Shown: positions 25,202 to 35,929, counted from the first letter of the stretch. The stretch: DNA of 64,000 bases from Calditrichales bacterium MX18-03 (GCA_021083345.1 JAJGRE010000001.1:496001-560000), one strand, 5' to 3'. Program-made: numbers and translations. Notes: generated by a model from the sequence alone, not told the origin.

Positions 25202-27238
25202 ATGTCGATTGGGAAAAAGTTCACACTTCTGATCTTCTTGCTTATTGTGATTTCCATGACCTCCACCGCATTGTTCATCTACCGTGAAGTATCTGCACTG
25301 ACTTTTGAAAAAATCATGCTGGATATGAAGTACCTTAACGAAAGTCTTACGCAGCTCGTTCATGAACAAATCAAAAAAGAAGAGGCTGTCATGCGCACCA
25401 TAGCCAAACAGGATGATATCATAGCCATCCTTCAAACACCCAAAGAAGCCAGGTATACCGATGAGTATAATGCCGCCGTAGAGCAGATCAATTCCAAGTT
25501 GGACAAACACAAAAGCGGGCTTGGTACATCCGAACATCTATTTGTCGTTGATACCGACGGTGTCGTCATAGCCGATACCGACAGAAAACTCATCAGAAGG
25601 AATATTCTGGAGCGGGAGTATGTTAAAGAGACGCTTGCAAATGCCAACTCTGCGTACAGCAGAGTCATGCTCTCTGAGTCCACCGGCGGGTTCGTCTCTG
25701 CAATATCAAGCCCCATCGTGCATGAAGGCAAGCTGTTAGGCTTTACTGCAAATGCAGTCTACGCTGATTCTTTTTCCAAGTATCTAAAAAACGTCAAGGT
25801 CGGTAGTACAAAAACCAGCTACGCCTATGTCGTTGAGAGCAACGGCAACATACTATACCATCCGACAAAGGAAAAAATCAATAAACCCGTAGAGAATGCC
25901 GCAATAAGAGAAATTCAGGAAAAAGTCAAAGCCGGTGAAGATATAAAACCAGATACGACAAACTACCTGTTCAATGGCAAAGAGAAGATTGCAGCTTACA
26001 GTGTCGTACCGGATTGCAGGTGGATCCTGGTTCTGACAGCTGATGTTAAAGAATTGGAAGAACCCATAAATAAAATACTTTATACGATAACCTTAATCAC
26101 ACTCATCATGATCATTGCAGCTACAAGTATCGGATTATTCACATCCTACACGTTTACCAAGCCGATTAAAAAAGTGACTGAAGCCATTTATCGTACGGCT
26201 GATTTTGACTTGAAGGACGATAAGTCCTTTGATTATCTGTTGAAGTATAAAGATGAAGTCGGAACAATAACTGTTGCTGTGGCAAAAATGCGGAAATCCC
26301 TCAGGGAACTGATGACCGTCATGAATCTTGTTTCTCAAAACGTTGGAGATAATTCCGACAGAGTAAAAGGCATGGCTACCGAGTTGAAGATTCATTCAGG
26401 CGCGACTGCTGCTTCAACTGAATCCATATCGGCGGGTATGGAAGAATCAGCCGCTTCAGCACAGGAAATCAATGCAGCTATCCATGATATTGAAGCGATA
26501 GTCAGCTCCATTTCGGAAAAAGCAGCCTTCGGTGCCGAAGCTGCCGGCAATGTAGGAATCAGGGCGCAAAAGCTTAAGGCGGAATCTCTCTCCAGCTATG
26601 AGAATTCAAAGAAAGTTTATAATCATGTAAAGGAAGCTATGGAGAAGGCGATTATCGAATCAAAAGCAGCAGCCAGAATTGATGATTTGGCGAAGGGCAT
26701 TCTGGAGATTACGGCTCAAACAAACCTTCTTGCACTGAATGCTTCCATTGAGGCTGCAAGAGCGGGTAATGCAGGAAAAGGTTTCGCTGTTGTTGCAGGT
26801 GAGATAAGAAGCCTTGCGGAACAATCAAAGGTCACTGCCGGTCATATTCAAGATATCGTGAAAATTGTCAATAATTCGGTTTCAGCCCTGTCATCCAATG
26901 CTTCCAACATCATGGGCTTCATGGATAAAGAAGTTATTGCCGGGTTCGAGAAACTGGTGGATACAGCAGACCAATACAACAAGGATGCTCATCTGTTTGA
27001 TGGAATGATGTCGGAACTGCAAGAAACAACCAATATGATGCGCCTTTCTGTCTCAAGCATTTCAAATGCAATACAGGAAGTATCGCTTGCTCTGAATGAG
27101 GGTGCAGAAGGTGTAGAAAGCATCGCTGGTATGACAGCATCGCTTACCGACAAAACTGACGACCTGTTGGCAAGTGCTGACGAAAACGCAGAAAATGCAA
27201 GTAAGCTGAGGGATATGATTTCAAAATTCCACATCTAA
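25202..27238 (+). CDS. transmembrane methyl-accepting chemotaxis protein (dCache type)
   Basis: 678 residues. A membrane helix lies at about 8-28 and an extracellular double-Cache sensor at about 35-285 ([40 protein letters not shown]). A second helix at about 287-312, a HAMP region and a cytoplasmic signalling hairpin with tip [20 protein letters not shown] follow. It binds a small extracellular ligand, often an amino or carboxylic acid for dCache domains, and controls CheA. The start follows AGAGAGGT. It stands alone, so it probably feeds the main chemotaxis array encoded elsewhere. Confidence 0.93.
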   Translation: MSIGKKFTLLIFLLIVISMTSTALFIYREVSALTFEKIMLDMKYLNESLTQLVHEQIKKEEAVMRTIAKQDDIIAILQTPKEARYTDEYNAAVEQINSKLDKHKSGLGTSEHLFVVDTDGVVIADTDRKLIRRNILEREYVKETLANANSAYSRVMLSESTGGFVSAISSPIVHEGKLLGFTANAVYADSFSKYLKNVKVGSTKTSYAYVVESNGNILYHPTKEKINKPVENAAIREIQEKVKAGEDIKPDTTNYLFNGKEKIAAYSVVPDCRWILVLTADVKELEEPINKILYTITLITLIMIIAATSIGLFTSYTFTKPIKKVTEAIYRTADFDLKDDKSFDYLLKYKDEVGTITVAVAKMRKSLRELMTVMNLVSQNVGDNSDRVKGMATELKIHSGATAASTESISAGMEESAASAQEINAAIHDIEAIVSSISEKAAFGAEAAGNVGIRAQKLKAESLSSYENSKKVYNHVKEAMEKAIIESKAAARIDDLAKGILEITAQTNLLALNASIEAARAGNAGKGFAVVAGEIRSLAEQSKVTAGHIQDIVKIVNNSVSALSSNASNIMGFMDKEVIAGFEKLVDTADQYNKDAHLFDGMMSELQETTNMMRLSVSSISNAIQEVSLALNEGAEGVESIAGMTASLTDKTDDLLASADENAENASKLRDMISKFHI

Positions 27239-27298
27239 GCAATAAAGTAACAAAGCCGATAATCTGTCAGGATTATCGGCTTTGTTACTTTATTGCTT
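27237..27298. terminator. 28-bp perfect hairpin terminator shared by the receptor gene and xylB
   Basis: Arms 27237-27264 and 27271-27298 are exact reverse complements around the loop TGTCAG. The left arm begins within the stop codon of the chemoreceptor gene. The right arm ends 19 bp from the xylB stop. The core is AAAGCCGATAATC / GATTATCGGCTTT. Confidence 0.85.
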
Positions 27299-27317
27299 GG
27301 GCTTATATTTCCAGTGA

Positions 27318-28850
27318 TCAGGCTTGGTTGATTTCCGATAGCGCCTTGAATTGCACCTTCAGAGACTGATACACGTTCTGATATACTTTGTAGTATGCTT
27401 TGTAAAGGCCTACATTCTCCATAATGGGCGGCTGAACCGTCACAGGCTTGATGATGTCGGCACAGGCCTCCTCCACACTACCATAGATGCCTGCACCAAC
27501 GCCCGCAAGGATCGCTACACCCAGCGCTCCCCCTTCCGAGGCGTTTACAGTCACAATGTTCTTGTCGAACATGTCCGCCTGGATCTGCCGCCAGACGCTG
27601 CTCCTGCCGCCGCCGCCCGAGGCTCTGACCTCGTCGATCTCAATCCCCATCTCCGCCACAATACTCAGGCAATCCTTCAGGCTATGCCCCACACCTTCCA
27701 TTACGGCTCGCAGCATGTCATTCCGTGTATGTCTGGCTGACAAGCCGAAGAAAACTCCCCTGGCATAGGGGTCCAGATGCGGCGTCCGCTCTCCCATCAG
27801 ATATGGCAGGTATAGAAGACCGTCACAGCCAGGCGCAACCTTTTCGGCTTCCTGATTCAGCAGAATATATGGATCGATGCCCGACACTGCCGCCATATCC
27901 TTTTCCTTGCCGCAAAACTGGTCTCTGAACCACTTCAGAGATAAGCCTGCCCCCTGTGTAACTCCCATGACATGCCAGGTATTTGGTACCGCATGGCAGA
28001 AGGTATGCACTCTTCCCAACTTATCGATGGTGACCTTGTCGGTGTAGGCAAAAACGACGCCGGATGTGCCGATCGTAGACGACACGATGCCTTTTTTTAC
28101 GATGCCGTTTCCGATGGCACCTGCCGCCTGATCTCCGGCACCTCCCACAACGGGTGTCCCCTCCTGCAGTCCGGTCAGCTCAGAAGCGTTCCTGTTTACC
28201 AGTCCTGTTACCTCAGGGGACTCATATACTTTTCCGAGTTTGGACGGTTCAATGCCCAGCTTATCGATGACTTCCCTGCTCCAGTTTCTCTTTGCAATGT
28301 CAAGAAGCTGCATACCGCTTGCATCTGAGACTTCTGTGGCAAATTCCCCGGTCAGCATGTAGCGTATGTAGTCTTTGGGCAGCATTATTTTTGATGTCTT
28401 TTCAAACAGCTCCGGCTCGTGATTCTTGACCCACATGATCTTGGAAGCAGTAAAACCGGTTAAGGCGGGGTTGGCCGTAATCTCTATCAAGCGCTCTCTG
28501 CCAATAAGAGATGTGATCTGCTCACACTCCTGGTTTGTCCTCTGATCACACCAGATGATGGCGGGCCGCAGAACCCTGTCCTCCCGGTCCAGCAGCACCA
28601 ATCCGTGCATTTGCCCGGACAAACCGACGCCCTTGACCTCGGAAGGCTTTACACCACTGGCTGCCAGGACGCTTCTTATTGTCTGGACCACAGCCTGCCA
28701 CCAGTCCTCGGGATGCTGCTCCGCCCAACCGTTATTTGGCTGATAAAGGGCATACTCCGATACCGCACTGGCTGCCGTATTGCCGAAATAATCAAACAGA
28801 ACGGTCTTGGTACCCGAGGTACCGATGTCTATCCCAAGTAAATAGCCCAT
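27318..28850 (-). CDS. xylB: xylulokinase
   Basis: 510-residue FGGY sugar kinase that phosphorylates D-xylulose to D-xylulose 5-phosphate. Visible motifs are GIDIGTSGTKTVLFD (phosphate 1 loop), LSGQMHGLVLLD, the ATP-binding GGAGDQAAGAIGNG and ASGGGGRSSVWRQIQADMFD near the C-terminus. ATG 28850 follows GAAGGTGG; a GTG three codons upstream is possible. It is last in the xylA-xylR-xylB cluster, and its context decides among FGGY kinases. Confidence 0.93.
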   Translation of the reverse strand: MGYLLGIDIGTSGTKTVLFDYFGNTAASAVSEYALYQPNNGWAEQHPEDWWQAVVQTIRSVLAASGVKPSEVKGVGLSGQMHGLVLLDREDRVLRPAIIWCDQRTNQECEQITSLIGRERLIEITANPALTGFTASKIMWVKNHEPELFEKTSKIMLPKDYIRYMLTGEFATEVSDASGMQLLDIAKRNWSREVIDKLGIEPSKLGKVYESPEVTGLVNRNASELTGLQEGTPVVGGAGDQAAGAIGNGIVKKGIVSSTIGTSGVVFAYTDKVTIDKLGRVHTFCHAVPNTWHVMGVTQGAGLSLKWFRDQFCGKEKDMAAVSGIDPYILLNQEAEKVAPGCDGLLYLPYLMGERTPHLDPYARGVFFGLSARHTRNDMLRAVMEGVGHSLKDCLSIVAEMGIEIDEVRASGGGGRSSVWRQIQADMFDKNIVTVNASEGGALGVAILAGVGAGIYGSVEEACADIIKPVTVQPPIMENVGLYKAYYKVYQNVYQSLKVQFKALSEINQA

Positions 28851-28865
28851 ATGCTCCACCTTCTT

Positions 28866-30044
28866 CTAAATAATTTTCTCCCTGATGAAAAACAGGGTCT
28901 GAAGCGGCAGCAGGGAGGCACCCAATATGGAAGAAGCGCCTTCCAGCTTGGATGCAAACAGCACCGTATCTTCCATTGAGAACAGGCTGCTTCCTTCAAA
29001 GACTGCCTTTTTGAGCGTTTCCATGAAGTGTTCCTGGTAGGCGCTTATCTGCCCGCCAATAATGATATAGTGGGGATCCAGTCCCAGGATGATATTCTGA
29101 ATACCTATGGCCAGGAAATCAACATACTCCGCCAGCGCGTTTGACGCGCCGCTGACATTTTCCCTGATCAGGCTGAAAAAGTCATCCAGCTGCTTTATTT
29201 TTACAGGTGCATTTTCGTTATACTTTTTCAGCAGTGCCTTTTCGGACGCATACAGCTCCCAGCAGCCGCGCTTCCCGCAATTGCAGGGTTTGCCTTTGGA
29301 TACAATGGTGGCATGCCCGAATTCGCCTGCTCTTTTGTTTTTTCCTTTGTACAGGTGGTCCTGAATGACAATGCCCGTACCGATCCCCTGGGTAATGGAT
29401 ATATAGACCAGATTTTTCATTTCCTTGCCGATTCCCAGGATCATTTCACCGAAAGCTGCCGCATTGGCTTCATTCTCTATGTAGACAGGAAAATCAAAGC
29501 GCTCTGCGTACTTCCCAAAATAGATGTCCTTGATGTTCATATTGGGTGCCATGTTGAGTACCAGGTTTTCCTCATCCACGGTCCCCGGCAGCGAAAACCC
29601 GATCCCAAGGATTTTCTCCCTGGGTATTTGCTGCGACTCAATATGGCCATCTACGATGCCGATGATTTTGTCCATGATGCTGTCGAAAGCGCCGATGCCG
29701 TCAATACTGAAATTATCCTGAAACTTGATTTCCGAGTAGAGATTGGTCATGATGACCTGGACAGCATCCGGCCTGATATCGACACCAAAGGAAAACCGGG
29801 CATCCGGCAGAAATGCAATGATAACCGGTTTCCTGCCGCCGGTGGAGGTAGCAACCCCTTTTTCAGCCACAATGCCTTCCTCCAGAAGAAAGTTGACGTT
29901 GTTGATGACGGTGGGGATGCTGACTCCGGTTTGCTTCGCAATCTCCATTTTTGTCAGCTCTTTTTTCTCATACAGCAGGTTCAGTATCTTCTTCCGGTTG
30001 GAATCCTTAATGATTTCCCGGCCTAATTCCCTAATGTTCAGCAT
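28866..30044 (-). CDS. xylR: ROK-family xylose repressor
   Basis: 392 residues. An N-terminal winged helix-turn-helix (KMEIAKQTGVSIPTVINNVN, about residues 30-55) is followed by a ROK sugar-binding domain with GIGFSLPGTVD, the IENEANAAAFGE segment and the zinc motif HATIVSKGKPCNCGKRGCWE. Xylose-bound XylR releases its operator. It lies between xylA and xylB, so it represses its own operon. The likely operator is the palindrome at 31481-31494. Confidence 0.9.
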   Translation of the reverse strand: MLNIRELGREIIKDSNRKKILNLLYEKKELTKMEIAKQTGVSIPTVINNVNFLLEEGIVAEKGVATSTGGRKPVIIAFLPDARFSFGVDIRPDAVQVIMTNLYSEIKFQDNFSIDGIGAFDSIMDKIIGIVDGHIESQQIPREKILGIGFSLPGTVDEENLVLNMAPNMNIKDIYFGKYAERFDFPVYIENEANAAAFGEMILGIGKEMKNLVYISITQGIGTGIVIQDHLYKGKNKRAGEFGHATIVSKGKPCNCGKRGCWELYASEKALLKKYNENAPVKIKQLDDFFSLIRENVSGASNALAEYVDFLAIGIQNIILGLDPHYIIIGGQISAYQEHFMETLKKAVFEGSSLFSMEDTVLFASKLEGASSILGASLLPLQTLFFIREKII

Positions 30045-30094
30045 TTATCTCACCACTTGCATTCTTCCGTATTAAGCGCGTACGCCCATATCCA

Positions 30095-31408
30095 TTATAC
30101 CTCAAGTATGCAGCGATTCAAAATGGCTTCCAGCATTTCCTGCCGCCCGGAAGCGTTGATGATCCTGTCATTTTTCAATGCATACTGCTCCAGTGACTTG
30201 AAATCAGTCTTGCCTTCAACGATATCTTTGCCTATGCCATAACGGAAGCTGCCATACCGCTCATTGATGAAGTTTTCCAGATCGCCTGTCTCAAGAAGCT
30301 TGGCGGCAACCTTTAGCCCCTTGGCAAAAGCATCCATGCCTGCGATGTGACTGTAGAACAGGTCTATCGGCTCAAAAGATCCCCTTCTGGGCTTTGCGTC
30401 GAAGTTCAATCCCCCGCTGTGCAGTCCGCCGTTCTTTATGATCTCATACATAGCCAGCGTTGTATCGTAGAGGTTGGTGGGGAACTGGTCGGTATCCCAG
30501 CCCAGCAGTGCATCACCCTGGTTTGCATCCACACTGCCCAGGACGCCGTTGATCCTCGCCAGGTGCAGCTCGTGCTGGAAGCTATGTCCGGCCAGGGTTG
30601 CATGGTTCGCTTCTATATTCATCTTGAAATAAGATTCCAGCCCGTATTTTCTCAGGAAGCCCATAACGGTGGCAACATCGAAGTCATATTGATGCTTTGT
30701 TGGTTCTTTCGGTTTGGGCTCGATCAGGAGCTGTCCCTTGAAGCCGATCTCTTTGGCATAATCGACGGCCATCTGCAGGAACCGGGCAAAGTTGTCGCTC
30801 TCAAGCTGCATATCGGTGTTCAGAAGGGTTTCATAGCCTTCTCTCCCGCCCCAGAAGACATAGTTCTCACCGCCCAAAGCGGCTGTTGCTTCCATCGCCT
30901 TTTTTACCTGTGCGGCCGCATAAGCATATACATCGGCATTGCAGGAGGTGGCAGCCCCATGGACAAATCTCGGATTCGAGAAAAGATTGGCTGTCCCCCA
31001 CAGTATTTTTACGTCGCTGCTTTTCTTTCGCTCTGCAATGACTGCAATGATCTCGTCCAATATTTGATTGGTTTCTGCCAGGGTCTCACCTTCTGGTGCG
31101 ACATCCCTGTCGTGGAAGCAGAAAAACGGGATGTCCAGCTTCTCACAGAACTCGAACATGGCTAAAGCCCTCTCCTTGGCAAGCTCTATTCCTGCTTTGC
31201 CATCCCATGGCCGCTGCATGGTCCCGGAGCCGAAGGGATCTGAGCCGCTGCCAGTCAAGGTATGCCAGAAAGCAACCGAGAACCGGAGATATTCCTTCAT
31301 GGTCTTCCCGTTGATGACCTCCTCAGGATTGTAATACTTAAATGCCAAGGGGTTCCTGGATTCTTTTCCCTCATACCGGATCTTCGACACCTCATTAAAA
31401 AACGCCAT
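30095..31408 (-). CDS. xylA: xylose isomerase
   Basis: 437 residues, class II xylose isomerase (with the longer N-terminus). It converts D-xylose to D-xylulose using two divalent metals. Signature motifs are [13 protein letters not shown] (catalytic His and Asp), [12 protein letters not shown], the metal ligands in [16 protein letters not shown] and [12 protein letters not shown], and GSVDANQGD...WDTDQFP. The start follows AGGAGGGTGC. It is the first gene of the xyl cluster with its own promoter. Confidence 0.97.
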   Translation of the reverse strand: MAFFNEVSKIRYEGKESRNPLAFKYYNPEEVINGKTMKEYLRFSVAFWHTLTGSGSDPFGSGTMQRPWDGKAGIELAKERALAMFEFCEKLDIPFFCFHDRDVAPEGETLAETNQILDEIIAVIAERKKSSDVKILWGTANLFSNPRFVHGAATSCNADVYAYAAAQVKKAMEATAALGGENYVFWGGREGYETLLNTDMQLESDNFARFLQMAVDYAKEIGFKGQLLIEPKPKEPTKHQYDFDVATVMGFLRKYGLESYFKMNIEANHATLAGHSFQHELHLARINGVLGSVDANQGDALLGWDTDQFPTNLYDTTLAMYEIIKNGGLHSGGLNFDAKPRRGSFEPIDLFYSHIAGMDAFAKGLKVAAKLLETGDLENFINERYGSFRYGIGKDIVEGKTDFKSLEQYALKNDRIINASGRQEMLEAILNRCILEV

Positions 31409-31449
31409 AATGCACCCTCCTAAAAATCTTCATGATATGTATTGACCTC

Positions 31450-31494
31450 ATTATACCAAGGATAAATTACTTTTTCAATTAACTTTATAAAGTT
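31450..31494 (-). promoter_or_regulatory. xylA promoter and candidate XylR operator
   Basis: On the minus strand TTGAAA (31478-31473) and TATAAT (31455-31450) are 17 bp apart, 42 bp upstream of xylA. Just upstream of the -35 box is the perfect 14-bp palindrome AACTTTATAAAGTT (31481-31494), placed where a bound XylR would block RNA polymerase. Confidence 0.75.
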
Positions 31495-31510
31495 TATTTA
31501 ATAAATGTGG

Positions 31511-31551
31511 AAGAAAAAATCCAAGCCGATTCATCCTGATCAACTCGGATT
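31511..31551 (-). terminator. terminator of the RR/HK operon
   Basis: On the minus strand AATCCGAG ... CTTGGATT (G-U pairs) precedes TTTTTTCTT, just after the kinase stop codon and upstream of the xylA promoter region. Confidence 0.6.
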
Positions 31552-31559
31552 TTTTTGCT

Positions 31560-33050
31560 TCAGTTCTTCTCGCATTGTCTTTTGGGTACCTTGATACGGA
31601 CACAGGTGCCATACCCGGGCTTGCTGCAGATGTCCACTACATTTTTACCGTAAGTCAGATCCAGTCGTCTGATCACGTTGACGATGCCGATGCTGTTGCT
31701 GCTGTCCATATCTTCCTTGGTGAGCACCGAGAACCGCTCCAGGGTGTTGGCCGGCATGCCCACGCCGTCATCCTCAATGGCAATATAGATGTTTTCCGCA
31801 TCCTCTGTTATTTCCAGCAAAAGCTTTCCCTCTCCCTCCTTGGGTTCCAGGCCATGGGTAATGGCATTCTCTACAAAAGGCTGGATGATCATGCTGGGTA
31901 TCTTGCATGCCATGGCAGCTTCATCAACCTTGATGTCGTAGCTGATCCTGTCTCCAAAGCGGGTCTGCTGGATGTTCAGATAGTTCATTATGATCTGATA
32001 CTCTTCTCTCAAGGTAACAAACTCGTTGATTTTCTTCAGGTTGAACCTCAAAATGCCGGCCATACTGTCCAGAAGCTTCTTGGTTTCCTGTGCGTTCTCC
32101 ATATCGGCCAAAGCTGAAATAGTATTGAGGGTATTGAACAAAAAGTGGGGATTGATCTGCAGCTGCAGGAACTTTAGCTCTGATTGGTGGAGCAGGGCGG
32201 CCATCTGAAGGTTGTTTATTTTTTCTTCCTTCAGCTCATTTTCGATATTGGCTTTGGCTGTCATCTCATCGAGCAGGTCCCTTAGCCGCTTCTTCATCAT
32301 ATTGAAGGAACTGATGAGTATATTGATCTCGCCGCTGTTTCTGCCAACGGCCAGGGGTTCTGAGTCGAACTGGCCGCTGGCAACCTCTTTCAGGCTCAGT
32401 ACCAGCTTGTGTATCGGTACTGATATCTGCTTGGAAAAGCGGTATGCGATAATGAAGCATAACAGTGTGATGAAGCCTGCCGTAATATAGATCAGCATTT
32501 CATTTCCGCTCATGCTTCTAAAAAAGCTCTCGTAGTAGGTCTGTGTCTCCAGCAGCTTCTGGAAATGCAGCTTTTTGATTTCGTCGTCGATATAACCGTT
32601 CAGCCTCTTCAGCTCGGTGACATAGTGGTTCAGATAGATCTGGCTTTTTCCGTTTTCGTATTCCTTGAAAATGAGCCGGCTTTTTTCGTCAAAGGTGATG
32701 ATCATGTTCTGAATATCCACATACCGGTAATAAATGCTGCCGGTGTTTTTTGCCTTCAGGTGCCGGAGCTTGTTATGAATCAGATTCAGGTTGGCGGTGT
32801 ATTCATCGATATATCTGACCGTGCCGCTGTGAACATAGTTTTCAACATCATCCTCTAGTTCATCCATGTCCATGGTGATGCTGTGGGCCTCTACCAGCTG
32901 CCCGTACATCTCATAAAACTTCATGTTGAAGCGCTTATAGCCATAGACTGAATACATATCCAGCAAGAACATCATGATGATGATGAATATAAAATAGCTG
33001 AATATTTTTCTCATTAAAGATGCGTTTATGATCTGATCGTACTGCTTCAT
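31560..33050 (-). CDS. YesM/LytS-type sensor histidine kinase
   Basis: 496 residues. A membrane helix (about 15-40), a helical extracellular sensor (about 45-180), a second helix (about 185-208), a HAMP region, then a His_kinase domain with phospho-acceptor motif LQLQINPHFLFNTLNTISAL and an ATPase domain (QPFVENAITHGLEP, DDGVGMP, NSIGIVNVIRRL). It pairs with the AraC-type response regulator directly upstream (33072). ATG 33050 follows GGAAGGTG. The pair closes an operon headed by a sugar-binding protein, so it probably controls that importer. Confidence 0.88.
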   Translation of the reverse strand: MKQYDQIINASLMRKIFSYFIFIIIMMFLLDMYSVYGYKRFNMKFYEMYGQLVEAHSITMDMDELEDDVENYVHSGTVRYIDEYTANLNLIHNKLRHLKAKNTGSIYYRYVDIQNMIITFDEKSRLIFKEYENGKSQIYLNHYVTELKRLNGYIDDEIKKLHFQKLLETQTYYESFFRSMSGNEMLIYITAGFITLLCFIIAYRFSKQISVPIHKLVLSLKEVASGQFDSEPLAVGRNSGEINILISSFNMMKKRLRDLLDEMTAKANIENELKEEKINNLQMAALLHQSELKFLQLQINPHFLFNTLNTISALADMENAQETKKLLDSMAGILRFNLKKINEFVTLREEYQIIMNYLNIQQTRFGDRISYDIKVDEAAMACKIPSMIIQPFVENAITHGLEPKEGEGKLLLEITEDAENIYIAIEDDGVGMPANTLERFSVLTKEDMDSSNSIGIVNVIRRLDLTYGKNVVDICSKPGYGTCVRIKVPKRQCEKN

Positions 33051-33071
33051 TGAAACACCTTCCATCAACCT

Positions 33072-34679
33072 TTAGACCTTTCTTCCCCTGTTGCTCCGGT
33101 ACTGTCCCGGTGTAATGCCGATATTTTTCTTGAATATGCGGCAGAAATAGTTGGCATCGGAATAACCGATGGCATTGCTGATCTCACTGATGCTTTTATC
33201 CGTTGTACTCAGCAGGACCTTGGAATAGTTCAAGCGCATCTCTATGATATAATCGATAAAGTTCATGCCGTAACCTTCCTTGAAAACCTTGCTGAGGTAC
33301 TGGGGGCTGATATCCACTTTCTCAGCAATGCTGTCCAGAGAGATGTCCTTGTTGAAATTGGCATGCATGTAGTGATGGATTTGCTCCAGAATGTTGACAT
33401 CCCTGTTTTTCTTTAAGGCTTCTATCAGCCCGATGATGCTGACCACACTGTTCTTCAGCCATAATTTCAGTTCATCCGGCTCCGATATCTTTTTCAGCTC
33501 CTCAAAAGCACCCACATTTTTCAAGATATCAGGCTTGACACCCATTTTCAAAGCTGTCCGCTTCAATACGGCGATGAATTGAACCACGTCTTCACTGATC
33601 ACAGCTGTATCGAAAGTTCCGCTGAAAGTATACGTCAGCAAATCATCCAGCAGGTTCTGCGCCTTTTTCAGGTTGCCAATTTTGATTTGATCCAGCAGCT
33701 CCTTCTCCAGCTCCAAGGGGTACTGGCTTGTGACGGCACCATAATCCTGCTTTTCATCGGCATAGTGCAGTACCGTATTTTCCGTCACAGCCTTTTTCAA
33801 TATCCGACTTGCCTCCTCATAGGACTGCTTCAGGTTCAAAAAGCCTTCGTAAGGGCTTCCGATACTGATTGCCACGGCAACCCCGGTTTTCTCCCGGATG
33901 CTTTTCTTTATTTGGCTCCCTATTTGAATGGAATCCTTTACAATCTTGTTCTGAACCCATTTCTTTGTAATGGGAAAAAAGGCAATGATGTTGTTGCCTA
34001 TGGCATTACCTAAGAGAAACCGCACCTCCAAATCGAGGCGGTTTTCCAGAAATGTGATGATCATATCCTTCATCAGCTTCATGTTGGCGTGGTGGTAAAG
34101 CGTGTCGGAAGCAGGCTTTTCTATGGAAATAATCATAAAATAACCTGCTTCAAAGCTTTCATGCAGGAAATCCATATACCCTGTCGTATCCTCACTATCC
34201 GCGTTTCCAGATAGGACGGCATTCAAAAGCTCTTTCTTGATGACGGGCTTGACCTTATCCATCCTGCTTTCCGTCTGCTGGTAGATGCTCTGCTCGCTTC
34301 TTTCTTTCTCAATGCTTCTGATCAGTTTGTTCAGCTTATCGATGACCTCATCGTTCTGTATGGGCTTCAGCAGATACCCATTGATCCCGATATTGATGGC
34401 CTTCCTGGCATATTCAAAATGGTCATAGGCGGTCAATATGAGGATTTTGACATGCGGCGTTTCTGGCAGCATGTATTGGGAAGCCTCGATGCCGTTCATT
34501 CCGGGCATTTTGATATCCATGATGATGATATCCGGCCTGAGCCTCCGGTTCATTTCGATGGCTGTCCTGCCGTTATCGGCTTCACCGACGATCTCTATGT
34601 TCTTGAATTCTCTTGTAATAAGAGTATTGAAAGCGTATCGGGACAATGCTTCGTCATCAACTATCAGCAACCTATACAT
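33072..34679 (-). CDS. YesN-type response regulator (REC + AraC helix-turn-helix)
   Basis: 535 residues. The receiver (about 1-120) has the acidic pair in LLIVDDEALSR, phospho-Asp in DIIIMDIKMPGMNG and Lys in GYLLKPI. A long middle domain follows, then a C-terminal AraC DNA-binding domain (about 425-530) with DISLDSIAEKVDISPQYLSK and ISEISNAIGYSDANYFCRIF. The start follows AAAGGAG. A TATAAT lies in the 77-bp gap after the URO-D gene, so a weak internal promoter for this RR/HK pair is possible. Confidence 0.9.
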   Translation of the reverse strand: MYRLLIVDDEALSRYAFNTLITREFKNIEIVGEADNGRTAIEMNRRLRPDIIIMDIKMPGMNGIEASQYMLPETPHVKILILTAYDHFEYARKAINIGINGYLLKPIQNDEVIDKLNKLIRSIEKERSEQSIYQQTESRMDKVKPVIKKELLNAVLSGNADSEDTTGYMDFLHESFEAGYFMIISIEKPASDTLYHHANMKLMKDMIITFLENRLDLEVRFLLGNAIGNNIIAFFPITKKWVQNKIVKDSIQIGSQIKKSIREKTGVAVAISIGSPYEGFLNLKQSYEEASRILKKAVTENTVLHYADEKQDYGAVTSQYPLELEKELLDQIKIGNLKKAQNLLDDLLTYTFSGTFDTAVISEDVVQFIAVLKRTALKMGVKPDILKNVGAFEELKKISEPDELKLWLKNSVVSIIGLIEALKKNRDVNILEQIHHYMHANFNKDISLDSIAEKVDISPQYLSKVFKEGYGMNFIDYIIEMRLNYSKVLLSTTDKSISEISNAIGYSDANYFCRIFKKNIGITPGQYRSNRGRKV

Positions 34680-34756
34680 CCGTTCTCTTCTCCTTTACAG
34701 CAGAATCGCAATCCTCCGTTCAAACACCGGACTGATACTATTATACCTCATCCGGG

Positions 34757-35929
34757 CTATTTGGCATATACGCCGTATTCCTGCAAAGTTTCCCACATGG
34801 CCATGAAATTTTCCGGCGGAACATCGCTTTGGATGTTGTGAACACCCGCGAATATAAAGCCTCCGTCCCTGGCCAGCGTTTCGATCCTGTGTTTGACCTC
34901 CTCCCGCACCTCTGCCGGTTTTCCAAAGGGCAGGACATGCTGGGTGTCCACCCCGCCGCCCCAGAAGGTCATATCCTTACCGAACTCTTTTTTGAGAAAA
35001 GCCGTATCCATGCCGGCAGCATTGACCTGAACGGGGTTCAGGACATCCACCCCTTCCTCGATCAGGTAGGGGATCAACGGCACCACTGCCCCGCAGGTGT
35101 GATAGAAAATGTGAACTTCATTTTTTGCTTTTTTCCGGATGAAATTAAAAAGCTTCTTGTGATAAGGATGCACCACTTTTTTATACAGGTCCACAGAGCA
35201 CAACAGGCTCTTCTGTGTGGCCAGGTCATCCGCCTCGGAGATAATGAGGACGTTCTCCCCTACTGTTTCCAATGCTTTTTCCCAATATTGCATTTTCAGC
35301 TCGGTGATCTTATCCATGAGGGCATGGGCATAATCTTCATTCAGCATCATATCACAGAAGAACTTTTCAAAGCCGCTCATCCACAGCGCCGTTTCCCATA
35401 TTCCCGCGTACTGCCTTCCCAATATATAAGCCTTTTTGTCCTCCAGCACGTATTTGTCCGCTCTTTGCTTCAAGGTTGCAAACCGCGCCGGGTCGACAGG
35501 ATCAGGCCATGGAAAGGCATCCAGCGCCTCAACGGACTCCGTATCGGCCAAAGGCCTTTCCACCATATCAAAATAATGCCCGTTGACGGCAGGCATCTTC
35601 CATACGATACCCCATTCATCCGTCATTTTATAATAATTGCCATCCAGCTCCGCATCCCTGGCCAGCCCTTTCTTCGACGGGGGATTGGGATCAACGCAGC
35701 GAACATCCACCTTCAACCTTTCGATCATATCCTCATCGATCCTGGCCAACTGCTGCATGGTATCCACGATCTCAATTTCCTTTTCCGGCATGCCCAGGTA
35801 TTGCCTCAGCCTTTTGTAGCAGTGCCTGTTCATCCCCGTCAGGACGCTCCCGCCCAGGTCAAAGGGTATCTTGTCGGATTCTTTATGATTCAAGGCGGCC
35901 TTTACTCTTTCATAACTTGTATATTGCAT
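34757..35929 (-). CDS. URO-D/MtaA-family protein in a sugar importer operon
   Basis: 390 residues of the uroporphyrinogen decarboxylase-like superfamily (MHESDKIP-like opening NHKESDKIPFDLGG, YHTCGAVVPLIPYLIEEGVD, FWGGGVDTQHVLPFG). The HTC motif is the zinc-ligand HxC seen in corrinoid-dependent methyltransferases of this superfamily (MtaA/MtbA), while other parts resemble decarboxylases. No corrinoid protein is encoded nearby. It overlaps the permease gene by 28 bp and precedes the RR/HK pair. A role in handling the imported compound is inferred from context; true heme-pathway UroD is unlikely because no other heme genes are present. Confidence 0.75.
   Translation of the reverse strand: MQYTSYERVKAALNHKESDKIPFDLGGSVLTGMNRHCYKRLRQYLGMPEKEIEIVDTMQQLARIDEDMIERLKVDVRCVDPNPPSKKGLARDAELDGNYYKMTDEWGIVWKMPAVNGHYFDMVERPLADTESVEALDAFPWPDPVDPARFATLKQRADKYVLEDKKAYILGRQYAGIWETALWMSGFEKFFCDMMLNEDYAHALMDKITELKMQYWEKALETVGENVLIISEADDLATQKSLLCSVDLYKKVVHPYHKKLFNFIRKKAKNEVHIFYHTCGAVVPLIPYLIEEGVDVLNPVQVNAAGMDTAFLKKEFGKDMTFWGGGVDTQHVLPFGKPAEVREEVKHRIETLARDGGFIFAGVHNIQSDVPPENFMAMWETLQEYGVYAK

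Noticed and set aside
34757-35929. Heme-pathway uroporphyrinogen decarboxylase (hemE)
   Set aside because: No other tetrapyrrole genes nearby, an HxC motif like MtaA/MtbA proteins, and tight linkage to a sugar importer.
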